Assembly (NCBI GenBank): GCA_030144725.1
Contig: JASKMD010000018.1
Coordinates: 4,851,721-4,915,720, forward strand
From: Haematococcus lacustris
Taxonomy: Eukaryota; Chlorophyta; Chlorophyceae; Chlamydomonadales; Haematococcaceae
Direction: 5' to 3'
DNA length: 64,000 nt
Shown: positions 12,282 to 23,556 of the stretch, piece after piece
Numbering within the stretch: position 1 is the stretch's first letter
How the letters are laid out: each line of letters begins with the position of its first letter
Program-made: the position numbers and the translations under genes
The notes under the pieces: model-generated
What the model saw: the letters and a program-made list of their open reading frames with translations, nothing else
What the model was told of the DNA's origin: nothing
Databases searched by the model: none

Positions 12282-12455
12282 TGTAACGTGCGGGAGTTGT
12301 CAACCACGCACCCCACAGGATGACCTAGCCTAAATGCCATGTACACGAGCTTAGAGCGGGGTAGCTCGTTGGGCTGTGAACCCACTGTTCCCTTTACAGG
12401 GTTCAGAGTACCTTATGGCCAGCATCACACTTGCATGCGCCGTACAACTGTTACA
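12282..12455 (-). repeat. TRIM LTR (3' LTR in element orientation)
   Basis: 174 bp, TGTAAC...GTTACA. Between about 12350 and 12412 the plus strand has an Asn/His-tRNA-like arrangement: a GAGC/GCTC hairpin, a GGG-CTGTGAA-CCC hairpin and a CCCT/AGGG hairpin followed by GGTTCAGAG. Confidence 0.85.
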
Positions 12456-13688
12456 TTCCTCCCCTCCTACAAAGTAGCTTCCCCTCTCCGCCGCACCCTT
12501 GGCGACTCGCGGTCTGACATCATGTCAGCCGCTGGACACAGCCGACGGAATACACCGTGGCCTTGCACGAGCCTAGCACCCACACACCCATGTGTGCTTC
12601 ATGTGCATGTAATTTCATGCATGCACCATGTGTGGCAAGCTTGCATGCAACATGTGTGGCAAGCTTGCATGCAACAGCAAGCAACCATGCGTGTCAACAG
12701 CTCATTGACCGAGCATGGCACAACCATGCAACTCTTATGCATGGCTTAATGGATCTGCAGCACGACATGCATGCATTGGTCACATGCATCATGCATGCAT
12801 CATGCATGTGCACCAGCAGCCAGCGGTGTCCAGCACCCACAACATGTCACGTTTGGCACAAAGCGATGCCTAGCATGATACCATGAACAGCCATGATCGG
12901 GCAATGAAGAGCCATAGCCGGCCATGCCAGCCATGCCAGCTATGCCAGCCACCTTCTCCCTTGGTCTTGGCCAACATCATAAGGACAACTTCATGAGGAT
13001 GACGGGATACCTGCAGCCAACACTTCCTTGCACACGATGTTGGCGGCATATCGGATTAGCCGCCAACTTCCCATCACCTACATGGCAGCCATGACAAGCC
13101 ATGTCTATGTCATGAGCTCTGTCCATGAGCCTAAGCCATGGCTATCACCCGGCTGCACCTGGCTGCACCTGGCTGCACCTGGCCACTTAGCCACACCAAG
13201 CCAGGGTGACCTGCATCTGCGGCTACGACATGAGCATCACCAAGCAGCCTAGGCCATGACTACCAAGAGCCATGAGTCGTGTGCCTAGTCAACATCCCTC
13301 ACTGCCAACCTTACAACTAGGCTAGCATCACGACATTCAGGCATGGAGGCTGCAGCCAACAGGCTAAGGCTAGAGCTTCGGGAATGCACCACGTCAAGGC
13401 GCCACATCATGGCGCCACGTTCTGCGCCACATAAAGGCGCGTCACGTCACGATGCGACCGAGTGAAGTGCGCTAAACACAAATCGACCTGCGGCCAAACA
13501 TTAGCTACGTCCCGCAGCCTTGTGAACGTGCACACTATGGACGAACACACTTCGACGGGCTTGCACCGAAATCGCATCCGGCGGCGGCGGCTGCCGAAAG
13601 CGGCTTGCATCGCACATACCATACGATGTCATCCGCTATCCGCAAATACAAGCCGAAGCACTTGGCGAAACATCGGTCGAGAAATCAA

Positions 13689-13862
13689 TGTAACGTGCGG
13701 GAGTTGTCAACCACGCACCCCACAGGATGACCTAGCCTAAATGCCATGTACACGAGCTTAGAGCGGGGTAGCTCGTTGGGCTGTGAACCCACTGTTCCCT
13801 TTACAGGGTTCAGAGTACCTTATGGCCAGCATCACACTTGCATGCGCCGTACAACTGTTACA
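13689..13862 (-). repeat. TRIM LTR (5' LTR in element orientation)
   Basis: 174 bp, identical by eye to 12282-12455. Confidence 0.85.
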
Positions 13863-15159
13863 CTCCTCCACTAGGGGCATGCCTTCTGGCAGGTCCTTGC
13901 GCAGCTCTGCACTGATGTGGTCAAGCACCCAGAACAGAGCTGTGTTGTAGCCGGTCCGTTGATACAGCTGACTCTGTCCTGCTGACTCAAAGGCGTGCTT
14001 GGTTGTGTTATGCAGGATGTGACAGAGACAGTGGATGGCGTAGACGGGGTGATCCTGGATGCCCTCGTCTTGAAGCATGTTGGACAAGTGGGTCGCAACA
14101 CTGTTGTGGACGCCGACGTTGGCGTTGCAGCTGTCCACCACCACAAACAAAACCCTCAAGCCCCGGGCTGGTGCAGGCGCAGAGGGTGGAGGAGGTGGCG
14201 GCGGCAGCGGCGGATGCACCAGCAGTCGGGCAAAGTGAGGATGCAGAGGGATGGGGCGCAGCTCTGGGGGAGGGGGTGTCAGCTGCGGGTGTGGATGAAA
14301 GGATGGCAGCAGCAGCTGCGGGAGGAGGGGGAGGGCCTGCGGAGGGAGGGTCGGCATGTGCGGGAAAGGGGGTGCCAGCGGAAGGGGTGGTGGGTGTAGG
14401 AGGAGGGGTTGGAGGAGGGGTGGGGCTGATGCTTGGAGGAGTTGAGTGGGGTGTTGGTTCAGTGCTGGGAGGTGGTGAAAGGTGGCCGGCAAGCGGACAG
14501 CCGGTAGGTAAGGGAGGGCATGAGCTGCCCACAAGGCTTGAGCATTTGGATGGTGCTGCCAGGATGGTGGGTCACTGAACTGCCACAGCCGCCCGTTGAC
14601 CGATAGAATGCTGCATGCACAGCAAAAGGGGCATCTGACTTGAGTGCAAGTGAGAGCTAGTGCATGTAAGTGCATGTGAGCGATGGTTGATGCTGATGTT
14701 GAGGTATCTTACTATGAGGCTTGGCGTTTTGAAGGTGACATTGGTTCCTGTGGCAGAAGAAGGGTCCTGCATGACGAACAAGATCAAGGCAAGGTTGAGG
14801 GCTGAAGATGTTGTTTGTTGTAGCCCTTCTCTACCAGCTGCCGTACAAGCTGGACATTGTATAGTATTAAAGAGCTTTGTAAGTAGCAACCTGTCGCTCA
14901 GCTTGGGTGTCGCCCCCTGCCCAGCTCGTTGTAGGCCGTGCCGGATAGCGGCTACTGCCAACTCCATGGAATGTTCATCCTTCTGATGTTGTAGCAGTTG
15001 CGCCCTGGAACCCTGCAAGAAACACACATAAATAGCATGCACCATGGGGCATGCACCCTAAACTAAGGATCTGCAACAAGGAGGTCTACAGGAACATGTG
15101 ATGCAAACAAACATATGATGCATGGCCACTAACCTCCAGCAGCGATTGTGTGGCAGGCC

Positions 15160-15800
15160 CCTCGCTGCTGCCAGCTGGCAGGATGGCGGATGGACGCCGG
15201 GCAGGACTTGCAGCCACATGCGCCAGCCCAGCCCCCTGCCCCTGCAGCCCTGCCCCTCCCTGCCCCTCGCTGCTGCCAGCTGCCAGGATGGTGGGTGGAC
15301 GGCGGGCAGGACTTGCAGCCACATGCGCCAGCCCAGCCCCCTGCCCCTGCAGCCCTGCCCCTCCCTGCCCCTCGCTGCTGCCAGCTGGCAGGATGGCGGA
15401 TGGACGCCGGGCAGGACTTGCAGCCACATGCGCCAGCCCAGCCCCCTGCCCCTGCAGCCCTGCCCCTCCCTGCCCCTCGCTGCTGCCAGCTGCCAGGATG
15501 GTGGGTGGACGGCGGGCAGGACTTGCAGCCACATGCGCCAGCCCAGCCCCCTGCCCCTGCAGCCCTGCCCCTCCCTGCCCCTCGCTGCTGCCAGCTGCCA
15601 GGATGGTGGGTGGACGGCGGGCAGGACTTGCAGCCACATGCGCCAGCCCAGCCCCCTGCCCCTGCAGCCCTGCCCCTCCCTGCCCCTCGCTGCTGCCAGC
15701 TGGCAGGATGGCGGGTGGACGCCGGGCAGGACTTGCAGCCACATGCGCCAGCCCAGCCCCCTGCCCATGCAGCCCTGCCCCTCCCTGCCCCTCGCTGCTA
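15160..15800. repeat. 105-bp tandem repeat, about 6 copies
   Basis: The period is exactly 105 bp (for example 15163 to 15268), so the reading frame is kept and each unit adds 35 residues to the transposase N-terminal region (minus strand, GLAHVAASPARRPP type). Two unit subtypes alternate, differing at GGC/GCC and GGATGGCGGATGG/GGATGGTGGGTGG. Open frames on the plus strand here are mirror images of the repeat. A twin lies at 35091-35731. Confidence 0.85.
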
Positions 15801-16222
15801 CAAGCTTCTGGGAGGGTGGGTGGACACTGGGTAGGAGGAGTTGAGGCCTCCCCCACCATCTTGGCTGCAGGCGCTGGCTCCTGGGAGAACGGTGGTGCTC
15901 CATTCGCAGCTTGGTACCGTCTCTGACAAAGCTGTACACAACCATAGTGAGCAATGAGGGCGAGGTCTTTGGCTTCACAAGCCGCTTTCAACTGGCTGTC
16001 CACAACACTGGCTGGCCCAATGACACACAGCTTGTACTCGGGGGCACGAGTGAGGGTACCCTTAAGGCGCAAGGCTTCATGACGCAATCGCCATGCCACC
16101 TCCATCCCATCCTCCCCCTGGTGCACACCCACAGCTACCCATGCATAGAACTCCCTGGTGACGTTGGGGCAAGTGCACTTGCAACAGAGCACGCATTTGC
16201 CCTGGTTGGGGTGCTGGAACCT

Positions 16223-16667
16223 TGGCATGCCTTCCTGCAGCCAAATAGGATGGCACATGGTGGTAGTGATAGGACATGAGGTCGGGGGGCTGCATACCCA
16301 TGTTAGTGCTGAACGAATCGTCAGTGCCACATGAAACTTGGGCTGTAGTTTCATTGGGGTGATAACAGGCCACTAGCAAAGTGGCATACGATTTTATTAG
16401 TTCTCATGGCTGTGGCATGGCTGGGCGTGCCATGGGCTTGCTGTGAAGCTGTCACTCACACCTCACTTGCATGTTGCAGCAATCTTACCTATTATGTAGA
16501 TGTGCTTGCTACGGACAATGTGTGTGACAATGGTCGCGGATGGAGCCCTGGCTAGTGCCTGGCGCCAGTCAGAGAAACACCGAAATCTGGTCAGTCAAGG
16601 CATGGGGCATGTCGCGTTTATTGATATCACGCTACGTACCTGGGCCAACTAGGACTAGAGATGCACC
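16223..16667 (-). repeat. Long inverted-repeat arm, right
   Basis: Partner of 10261-10706. It includes the probable promoter region and the first codons of the transposase gene. Confidence 0.8.
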
Positions 16668-16936
16668 CCCGGCTCCTGTTGCTCACGACTGGATAGTCAC
16701 GTGACTTTGCAACGCGTCGCTGGAACAATTTGTGCGATGCCCAGTGATAGAGACCACTACTATAGGCTCATCCGCGGGGAAACATCTTCGCCCACCACCA
16801 TCGCGGCCGTACTAGAGGCCAGCGACACAGACACGGCTTGAGCTATAGAGTGGGCTGGTGCAAACGCGATGTCCTGAGGTGGCCTGTGTGACCCAAACTG
16901 ACCCATGCGAACATTTTATCAGGCATGTCACAGCTG

Positions 16937-16944
16937 ACCTGTAG
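16937..16944. repeat. 8-bp target-site duplication, right
   Basis: ACCTGTAG, partner of 9956-9963. Confidence 0.75.
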
Positions 16945-16986
16945 CCATTCTGCATGCACATAGTTTAGATCTGTGAAGTACAGTAT

Positions 16987-17341
16987 GTGCTGGTTGGGGT
17001 CCCTAGCAGATCATCACCTGACATCTGCCTGCCAGCAAGGTCAGGGTGTTGTTGTGCAGAGGTTGTCTCTTGCTCTCAAGCTGTGTTTGTGCTCAACGTC
17101 AGTATGGAAGTGGCAACACCTACTTTAAGACCAGCATCTACGTCATCACAAGACATCTACCGACCAGCATGGTTAGGGGCAAGCTGCATGTGTGCTTAGC
17201 GGCGAGGCTTGATTCCTTAGCATGGGCTCCCCGCTTCCATTCAGGCTGACCTTGACCCCTTGGCCCGCACCCTCAAGGCCTCCAAGGCACCTCCCCAAGG
17301 CCAGGTGGGTGCCGCTCCCTGTGCCTTTGCCACCTCAGTTG
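16987..17341 (+). pseudogene. 5'-truncated MED6 copy, cut by the gap
   Basis: Twin of 36918-37272. It contains one MED6 exon (17245-17304, reading ADLDPLARTLKASK) before sequence is lost to the 500-N gap. Confidence 0.75.
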
Positions 17342-17841
17342 NNNNNNNNNNNNNNNNNNNNNNNNNNNNNNNNNNNNNNNNNNNNNNNNNNNNNNNNNNN
17401 NNNNNNNNNNNNNNNNNNNNNNNNNNNNNNNNNNNNNNNNNNNNNNNNNNNNNNNNNNNNNNNNNNNNNNNNNNNNNNNNNNNNNNNNNNNNNNNNNNNN
17501 NNNNNNNNNNNNNNNNNNNNNNNNNNNNNNNNNNNNNNNNNNNNNNNNNNNNNNNNNNNNNNNNNNNNNNNNNNNNNNNNNNNNNNNNNNNNNNNNNNNN
17601 NNNNNNNNNNNNNNNNNNNNNNNNNNNNNNNNNNNNNNNNNNNNNNNNNNNNNNNNNNNNNNNNNNNNNNNNNNNNNNNNNNNNNNNNNNNNNNNNNNNN
17701 NNNNNNNNNNNNNNNNNNNNNNNNNNNNNNNNNNNNNNNNNNNNNNNNNNNNNNNNNNNNNNNNNNNNNNNNNNNNNNNNNNNNNNNNNNNNNNNNNNNN
17801 NNNNNNNNNNNNNNNNNNNNNNNNNNNNNNNNNNNNNNNNN
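17342..17841. other. Assembly gap (500 N)
   Basis: Exactly 500 N, the usual placeholder for a gap of unknown size. On the left it interrupts the truncated MED6 copy just after its first surviving exon. On the right, sequence resumes inside a tandem unit about 130 bases upstream of a secreted-protein gene. Confidence 1.
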
Positions 17842-19931
17842 GTGACGAGTGACCAATGATCGGCGGGTATCGAAAAGGGGCAACCGTACGACTAGTACAC
17901 AAAGGGGTAATTACCACTACTCCCGACCCTCGCCGTCGCCACCCCACGTCACAGCGCCAGATCCTCGTATCGCAGATGTCGCGCACAGTCTCGTTCGTGG
18001 CGATGCTGGTGGTGCTTGCCGTCACGGTGCAAGGTGCAGTGACGCACGATCGAGCAGCGTTATGAGAACCTGCAGATCCGGACATGCTGATTACCGGTGT
18101 GCCGCGAATACACCGCAGGCCGCACACTTACGCAGCAGAGCGGCGCCAGCGCCACGGCAGTCGCGCAGGCCCTGGTAAGCTGAAGCTGACTGGGTGGGCC
18201 CGGGAGGGGGGGGGCTGGGCGAAGGTGGCACCTGCAGTTTGTTTGGCGACCCACAGAAGCCACGTGACACGCGAGCTGACGCTGCACGGGTTTCGCTGCT
18301 GCGCCTGCCGCCTGCCTGGTCTGACCAGCACTTCACCCTCCGGGTCGACCACCGGGGTGTTACGACGCTCCCGTACGACGCTCCCGTCCTTCTCCTCTCG
18401 CGCCCACCCCCCGCTGCGGTGCCTGTGCGATTGCAGGCAAGAGGTGACGGGAATGCTGCGGCGAACGCATTTGCCCAGGCCGTAGCCAGCGGCCAAGGAA
18501 CTGCTGCCGCCCAGGTGAGGCTGGCCATTGAGCTCACATGCAGGGTGGCTGTCCCTACCTTCCCTCTTGTTCACCTTGCGCTCTTGTCCTGCGTTGCCCA
18601 GGCCGTGGCTCAGGCCTCAGCCTCTGGCAACAGCAGGGCTGCCGGCACAGCACTGGCCCAGGCAGCAGCACAAGCCTCGGCATCAGGACAGTCCAACGCT
18701 TTTGCCCAGGTGAGACCCGTGTGCTGACATTCCTATGTTGCCGTGCATGTGTGATGCCCTACTATGCCACAGTGTTGCTTGCAGCCTGGGTGACTTGCCC
18801 ATGCATATCCCATGCCTATCCGCTTGTGCCCCTTCATACCCGCTGCTGCCCTCACTGGGGTGTTGCAGGCCCTGGCCAGCGCCACTGCCACCGGTGGCTC
18901 AGCCACAGCCAACTCCCTGGCCCAGGCGGCATCCCAAGGTGGTGCCCCGGCACTGGCCACTGCCCTGTCCCAGGTGCGGCTGCACCCACTGCTGCTGCTG
19001 TGCCCCACTGTTGGTTGCGGGGTTGGCTTTGACCTAGCATTCAATGTTGGAGTGAGCTTTCGTATGCCTGCCCATACCCCGGCTGCCGCCCAAAGCTGCT
19101 GCTGCACAGCACCCTACCTTGATCTAATGGCATGGGGGCTGTTAATGATGACAAGCCCAGCTGAGCTTGTGCCATCCTAGTAGCTGGCTGGGTGCAGGGT
19201 GCTTGCCGCCAGTCCTCCTGCCCTGCCCTTAGCGACCTACAACCGTGTGCCGCAGGCTGCTGCCAGCGGAGGCCAGGCACAGGCCACGGCCATCGCTCAG
19301 GCTACCGCCCAGACCACTGCCTCACCCAGCCCCGCTGCCAAGAGGCCACCACCACCCAAGCGCCTGTCCATGAGCTAGCGCACTAGCAGCAGTGGAGCTA
19401 GTCAGGCGGAGATGCCTGGGTTGAAACATGTGTGCTGACAGCTGTGCTGCCATGCATTGCGCGACGGGACACGGCCTAGCATTTGCATTGTTGCATGTTG
19501 TATGCCTATGCCACAACACCTCACCCACAGCACTAATACGTGATGTTTTCAGGTTCCTGAGTTGAGCAATAAAGGGACAAGCTGCATTTCTTTCTGTTTG
19601 TAAAGCCACTGGTTGTGCACATGTTTGGGAAGGAGGAGGGGGCCTCATGCTGCTGCTGGTCGTCCTTGTGTAAATCGTCAGTCTGAACTGCAAGTGCTCC
19701 AGTGAAATCCTGACACCCCAGGCCATATGGCAGCATGAAGACCCTTCCTTCGCTTGCCATGTCCTCCCTCACCCTCAACGCAGTCAGGGCACCCATTCAA
19801 GGGCAGGGCGCACACGCAGCACCGCACTTCAAATGCTGCTCATGGCGGTGACGTAGGTTGCTGTGCTACCACAGGTTGGCGGTGCATCTCCCCCACCACG
19901 GTGGTGTCCTTCCGCTGCTAGGTGCCTCAGA
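17842..19931 (+). repeat. Tandem unit C (5'-truncated by the gap)
   Basis: Begins inside the spacer upstream of the secreted-protein gene and runs to the next unit at 19932. It is diverged from A and B (for example GTC/GTT and CAC/CTC changes), so it is a genuine third unit and not a copy of either. Confidence 0.9.
17976..19377 (+). CDS. Secreted Ala/Gln/Ser-rich repeat protein (copy C)
   Basis: Third diverged paralogue, directly after the gap. Exons are 17976-18033, 18119-18174, 18437-18514, 18602-18709, 18869-18973 and 19255-19377. Signal peptide, Ala/Gln core and PPPPKRLSMS tail are intact, and the phase closes. It is the only copy not part of the duplicated block. Confidence 0.75.
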
Positions 19932-20066
19932 ACAGGTCCCCAACTTGAAGGGGGTGCCGTCCGCCAGGGGCAGACAGCACTCACTCATGAAACTCCCTTA
20001 ACCCACTCGTCTCCGGGATAGCCGAAGAAGTCTGTTCTGGGTGGCTGCGATGTAAGGCAGGCCCAG

Positions 20067-20276
20067 ATGAAGCGGCGGGGTTTATATTCTAAACGGCCAT
20101 CACATGGCAGCATTCCAACTAGCTCCACGCGCTGGATTGCTTCACTGCAATGCACTACTTTGAGTTCTCGCCCTTCTTCGACCGCACATGTAACAACACA
20201 CTGGTGCGACAGCAGGGGCGTGACTTAGCAGTTTCAGGTACCCTCGTGTGGGTGCAGCAAGCAGGCTTGCATCAGG
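20067..20276 (+). pseudogene. MED6 exon-1 fragment in unit A'
   Basis: Twin of 136-345, with the same lost start and internal stops. Confidence 0.8.
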
Positions 20277-20771
20277 GACAATGCAAATGATGGGCATGCA
20301 AAGTAGGATCCTGCTGTGTTTCTGTAGCCATTTATCACGGTTATATACATCTCTATCAAAACAGCGGCATCTCACTGACCTCCCGCACGACAGTTATTGC
20401 ATTTGCATCGACAACGTGAGACTTGCCAAACGACGCCCAACAGTTACATCCGGTCCAGGTCATGCTGCTTCAGGCCCGCTAGCAATAGCTGCTACAGACA
20501 GCAGGCAACAGGCGCTGCCAACTAGTGGCTGGGGGGGCTAACCATAGCCTGCCTCTTGGTATGCCTATTATCACCAAACACCGCAAGCGTGCACTGACTA
20601 CTCAGCTTCTCCCTGTCAAAAGTGCCAATTCCTTGCTGTGACGAGTGACCAATGATCGGCGGGTATCGAAAAGGGGCAACCGTACGACTAGTACACAAAG
20701 GGGTAATTACCACTACTCCCGACCCTCGCCGTCGCCACCCCCCGTCACAGCGCCAGATCCTCGTATCGCAG

Positions 20772-22173
20772 ATGTCGCGCACAGTCTCGTTCGTGGCGAT
20801 GCTGGTGGTGCTTGCCGTCACGGTGCAAGGTGCAGTGGCGCTCGGTTGAGCAGCGTTAATAGAACCTGCAGATCCGGACATGCTGATTACCGGTGTGCCG
20901 CGAATACACCGCAGGCCGCACACTTACGCAGCAGAGCGGCGCCAGCGCCACGGCAGTCGCGCAGGCCCTGGTAAGCTGAAGCTGACTGGGTGGGCCCGGG
21001 AGGGGGGGGGCTGGGTGAAGGTGGCACCTGCAGTTTGTTTGGCGACCCACAGAAGCCACGTGACACGCGAGCTGACGCTGCACGGGTTTCGCTGCTGCGC
21101 CTGCCGCCTGCCTGGTCTGACCAGCACTTCACCCTCCGGGTCGACCACCGGGGTGTTACGACGCTCCCGTACGACGCTCCCGTCCTTCTCCTCTCGCGCC
21201 CACCCCCCGCTGCGGTGCCTGTGCGATTGCAGGCAAGAGGTGACGGGAATGCTGCGGCGAACGCATTTGCCCAGGCCGTAGCCAGCGGCCAAGGAACTGC
21301 TGCCGCCCAGGTGAGGCTGGCCATTGAGCTCACATGCAGGGTGGCTGTCCCTACCTTCCCTCTTGTTCACCTTGCGCTCTTGTCCTGCGTTGCCCAGGCC
21401 GTGGCTCAGGCCTCAGCCTCTGGCAACAGCAGGGCTGCCGGCACAGCACTGGCCCAGGCAGCAGCACAAGCCTCGGCATCAGGACAGTCCAACGCTTTTG
21501 CCCAGGTGAGACCCGTGTGCTGACATTCCTATGTTGCCGTGCATGTGTGATGCCCTGCTATGCCACAGTGTTGCTTGCAGCCTGGGTGACTCGCCCATGC
21601 ATATCCCATGCCTTTCTGCTTGTGGCCCTTCATACCCGCTGCTGCCCTCACTGGGGTGCTGCAGGCCCTGGCCAGCGCCACTGCCACCGGTGGCTCAGCC
21701 ACAGCCAACTCCCTGGCCCAGGCGGCATCCCAAGGTGGTGCCCCGGCACTGGCCACTGCCCTGTCCCAGGTGCGGCTGCACCCACTGCTGCTGCTGTGCC
21801 CCACTGCTGGTTGCGGGGTTGGCTTTGATCTAGCATTCAATGTTGGAGTGAGCTTTCGTATGCCTGCCCATACCCCGGCTGCCGCCCAAAGCTGCTGCTG
21901 CACAGCACCCTACCTTGATCTAATGGCATGGGGCTGTTAATGATGACAAGCCCAGCTGAGCTTGTGCCAACCTAGTAGCTGGCTTGGGGCATGGTGCTTG
22001 CCGCCAGTCCTCCTGCCCTGCCCTTACTGACCTACGACCATGTGCCGCAGGCTGCTGCCAGCGGAGGCCAGGCACAGGCCACGGCCATCGCTCAGGCTAC
22101 CGCCCAGACCACTGCCTCACCCAGCCCCGCTGCCAAGAGGCCACCACCTCCCAAGCGCCTGTCCATGAGCTAG
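20772..22173 (+). CDS. Secreted Ala/Gln/Ser-rich repeat protein (copy A')
   Basis: Twin of the gene at 841-2242, with exons shifted by 19931. It is likely the same locus counted twice by the assembly. Confidence 0.7.
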
Positions 22174-22843
22174 CGCACTGGCAGTAGTGGAGCTAGTCAG
22201 GCGGAGATGCCTGGGTTGAAACATGTGTGCTGACAGCTGTGTTGCCATGCAATGCGTGACGGGACACGGCCTAGCATTTGGATTGTTGCATGTTGTATGC
22301 CTATGCCACAGCACCTCACCCACAGCACTGATAATTGATGTTTTCAGGTTCCTGAGTTGAGCAATAAAGGGACAAGCTGCATTTCTTTCTGTTTGTAAAG
22401 CCACTGCTTGTGCACATGTTTGGGAAGGAGGAGAGGGCCTCATGCTGTTGCTGGTCTTCCTTGTGTAAATCGTCAGTCTGAACTGCAAGTGCTCCAGTGA
22501 AATCCTGACACCGCTGGCCATATGGCAGCATGAAGACCCTTCCTTCGCTTGTCATGTCCTCCCTCACCCTCAAAGCAGTCAGGGCACCCATTCAAGGGCA
22601 GGGCGCACACGCAGCACCGCACTTCAAATGCTGCTGATGGCGGTGACGTAGGTTGCTGTGCTACCACAGGTTGGCGGTGCATCTCCCCCACCACGGTGTC
22701 CTTCCGCTGCTAGGTGCCTAACTTGAAGGGGTTGGCGTCCGCCAGGGGCAGACAGCACTCACTCGTGAAACTCCCCTAACCCACACTTCTCCGGGATAGC
22801 CGAAGATGTCTGTTCTGGGTGGCTGCGATGTAAGGCAGCCCCA

Positions 22844-23061
22844 ATGACCGATGAAGTGGCGGGGTTTATATTCCAAACGGCCATCACATGGCAGCATTCC
22901 AACTAGCTCCACGCGCTGGATTGCTTCACTGCAATGCACTACTTTGAGTTCTCGCCCTTCTTCGACCGCACATGTGATAACACACAGGTGCGACAGCAGG
23001 GGCGTGACTTCGCAGTTTCAGGTACCCTCGTGTGGGTGCAGCAAGCAGGCTTGCATCAGGA
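22844..23061 (+). pseudogene. MED6 exon-1 fragment in unit B'
   Basis: Twin of 2913-3130, with the same premature TAG. Confidence 0.8.
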
Positions 23062-23556
23062 ACAATGCAAATGATGGGCATGCAAAGTAGGATCCTGCTG
23101 TGTTTCTGTAGCCATTTATCACGGTTATATACGTCTCTATCAAAACAGCGGCATCTCACTGACCTTCCGCACGACAGTTATTGCATTTGCATCGACAACG
23201 TGAGACTTGCCAAACGACGCCCAACAGTTACATCCGGTCCAGGTCATGCTGCTTTAGGCCCGCTAGCAATAGCTGCTACAGACAGCAGGCAACAGGCGCT
23301 GCCAACTAGTGGCCGGGGGGGGCTAATCTTAGCCTGCCCCATGGTATGTCCATTCTTACCAAACACCGCAAGCGTGCACTGACTACTCAGCTTCTCCCTG
23401 TCAAAAGTGCAAATTCCTTGCTGTGACGAGTGACCAATGATCGGCGGGTATCGAAAAGGGGCAACCGTACGACTAGTACACAAAGGGGTAATTACCACTA
23501 CTCCCGACCCTCGCCGTCGCCACCCCCCGTCACAGCGCCAGATCCTCGTATCGCAG

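Larger units (their letters stand above)
12282..13862 (-). mobile_element. TRIM retrotransposon, 1581 bp
   Basis: Two direct repeats of 174 bp (12282-12455 and 13689-13862) look identical, begin TG and end CA, and flank a 1233-bp interior. A 5-bp target duplication CTCCT is at 12277-12281 and 13863-13867. The interior has no gag or pol coding capacity and is rich in CATGCATG-type and GCCATG repeats, as expected for a terminal-repeat retrotransposon in miniature. A purine tract (reverse complement of 12456-12470, GTAGGAGGGGAGGAA) abuts the left LTR, so the element should read leftward. Identical LTRs indicate recent insertion. It splits the hAT-like transposase: dropping it with one CTCCT copy restores an open frame through the TRW motif. 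Confidence 0.88.
10595..16354 (-). pseudogene. Degenerate hAT-like transposase gene
   Basis: Read on the minus strand from ATG 16354, the first part is an N-terminal region with a Cys cluster (GKCVLCCKCTC), followed by a Gly/Ala-rich segment made of 35-residue repeats (15160-15800). Further exons at about 15045-14572 and 14675-13868 include VDSCNANVGVHNSVATHL and YAIHCLCHILHN, resembling the catalytic-core region of RNase H-fold transposases. A TRIM splits the coding frame at 13867/12277. Beyond it the frame resumes with GTRWLSYARIA (codons near 12253-12267), like the TRW motif of hAT proteins, then meets a TAG at 12223-12225. The C-terminal part is open in 12088-10595. The nested insertion and stop imply it is inactive. 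Exon joins are not resolved, and the superfamily is inferred. Confidence 0.6.
9964..16936 (-). mobile_element. hAT-like DNA transposon, 7.0 kb, with nested TRIM
   Basis: The outer ends read TCAGCTGTGACACGCC and GGCATGTCACAGCTG, an imperfect inverted pair flanked by an 8-bp direct duplication ACCTGTAG at 9956-9963 and 16937-16944. An 8-bp duplication fits the hAT superfamily, though a few others also make 8 bp. Inside the ends is a much longer inverted pair, 10261-10706 against 16223-16667. A degenerate transposase gene runs leftward from 16354 and is interrupted by a 1.58-kb TRIM. The element landed exactly at the right edge of the 1.47-kb transposon. Confidence 0.8.
1..17341. repeat. Large duplicated block, copy 1 (contig 1)
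   Basis: This stretch recurs at 19932-37272 with a constant offset of 19931. Genes, transposons, microsatellites, the poly-G tract near 1070 and both LTRs all match wherever I compared them. The block ends exactly at a 500-N gap, so contig 1 as seen here is wholly contained in contig 2. A redundant contig (unresolved haplotig or scaffolding duplicate) is more likely than a real duplication of about 20 kb without divergence. Every feature in this block therefore has a twin 19931 bases downstream. Confidence 0.95.

Noticed and set aside
14003..14578. Gly/Val-rich plus-strand and Pro-rich minus-strand ORFs
   Set aside because: Compositional mirror images over a GGGGGT-rich tract of the transposase gene; no motif in either.
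15122..15926. Three plus-strand open frames of 228-258 codons
   Set aside because: They are shadows of the frame-preserving 105-bp repeat whose sensible reading is on the minus strand.
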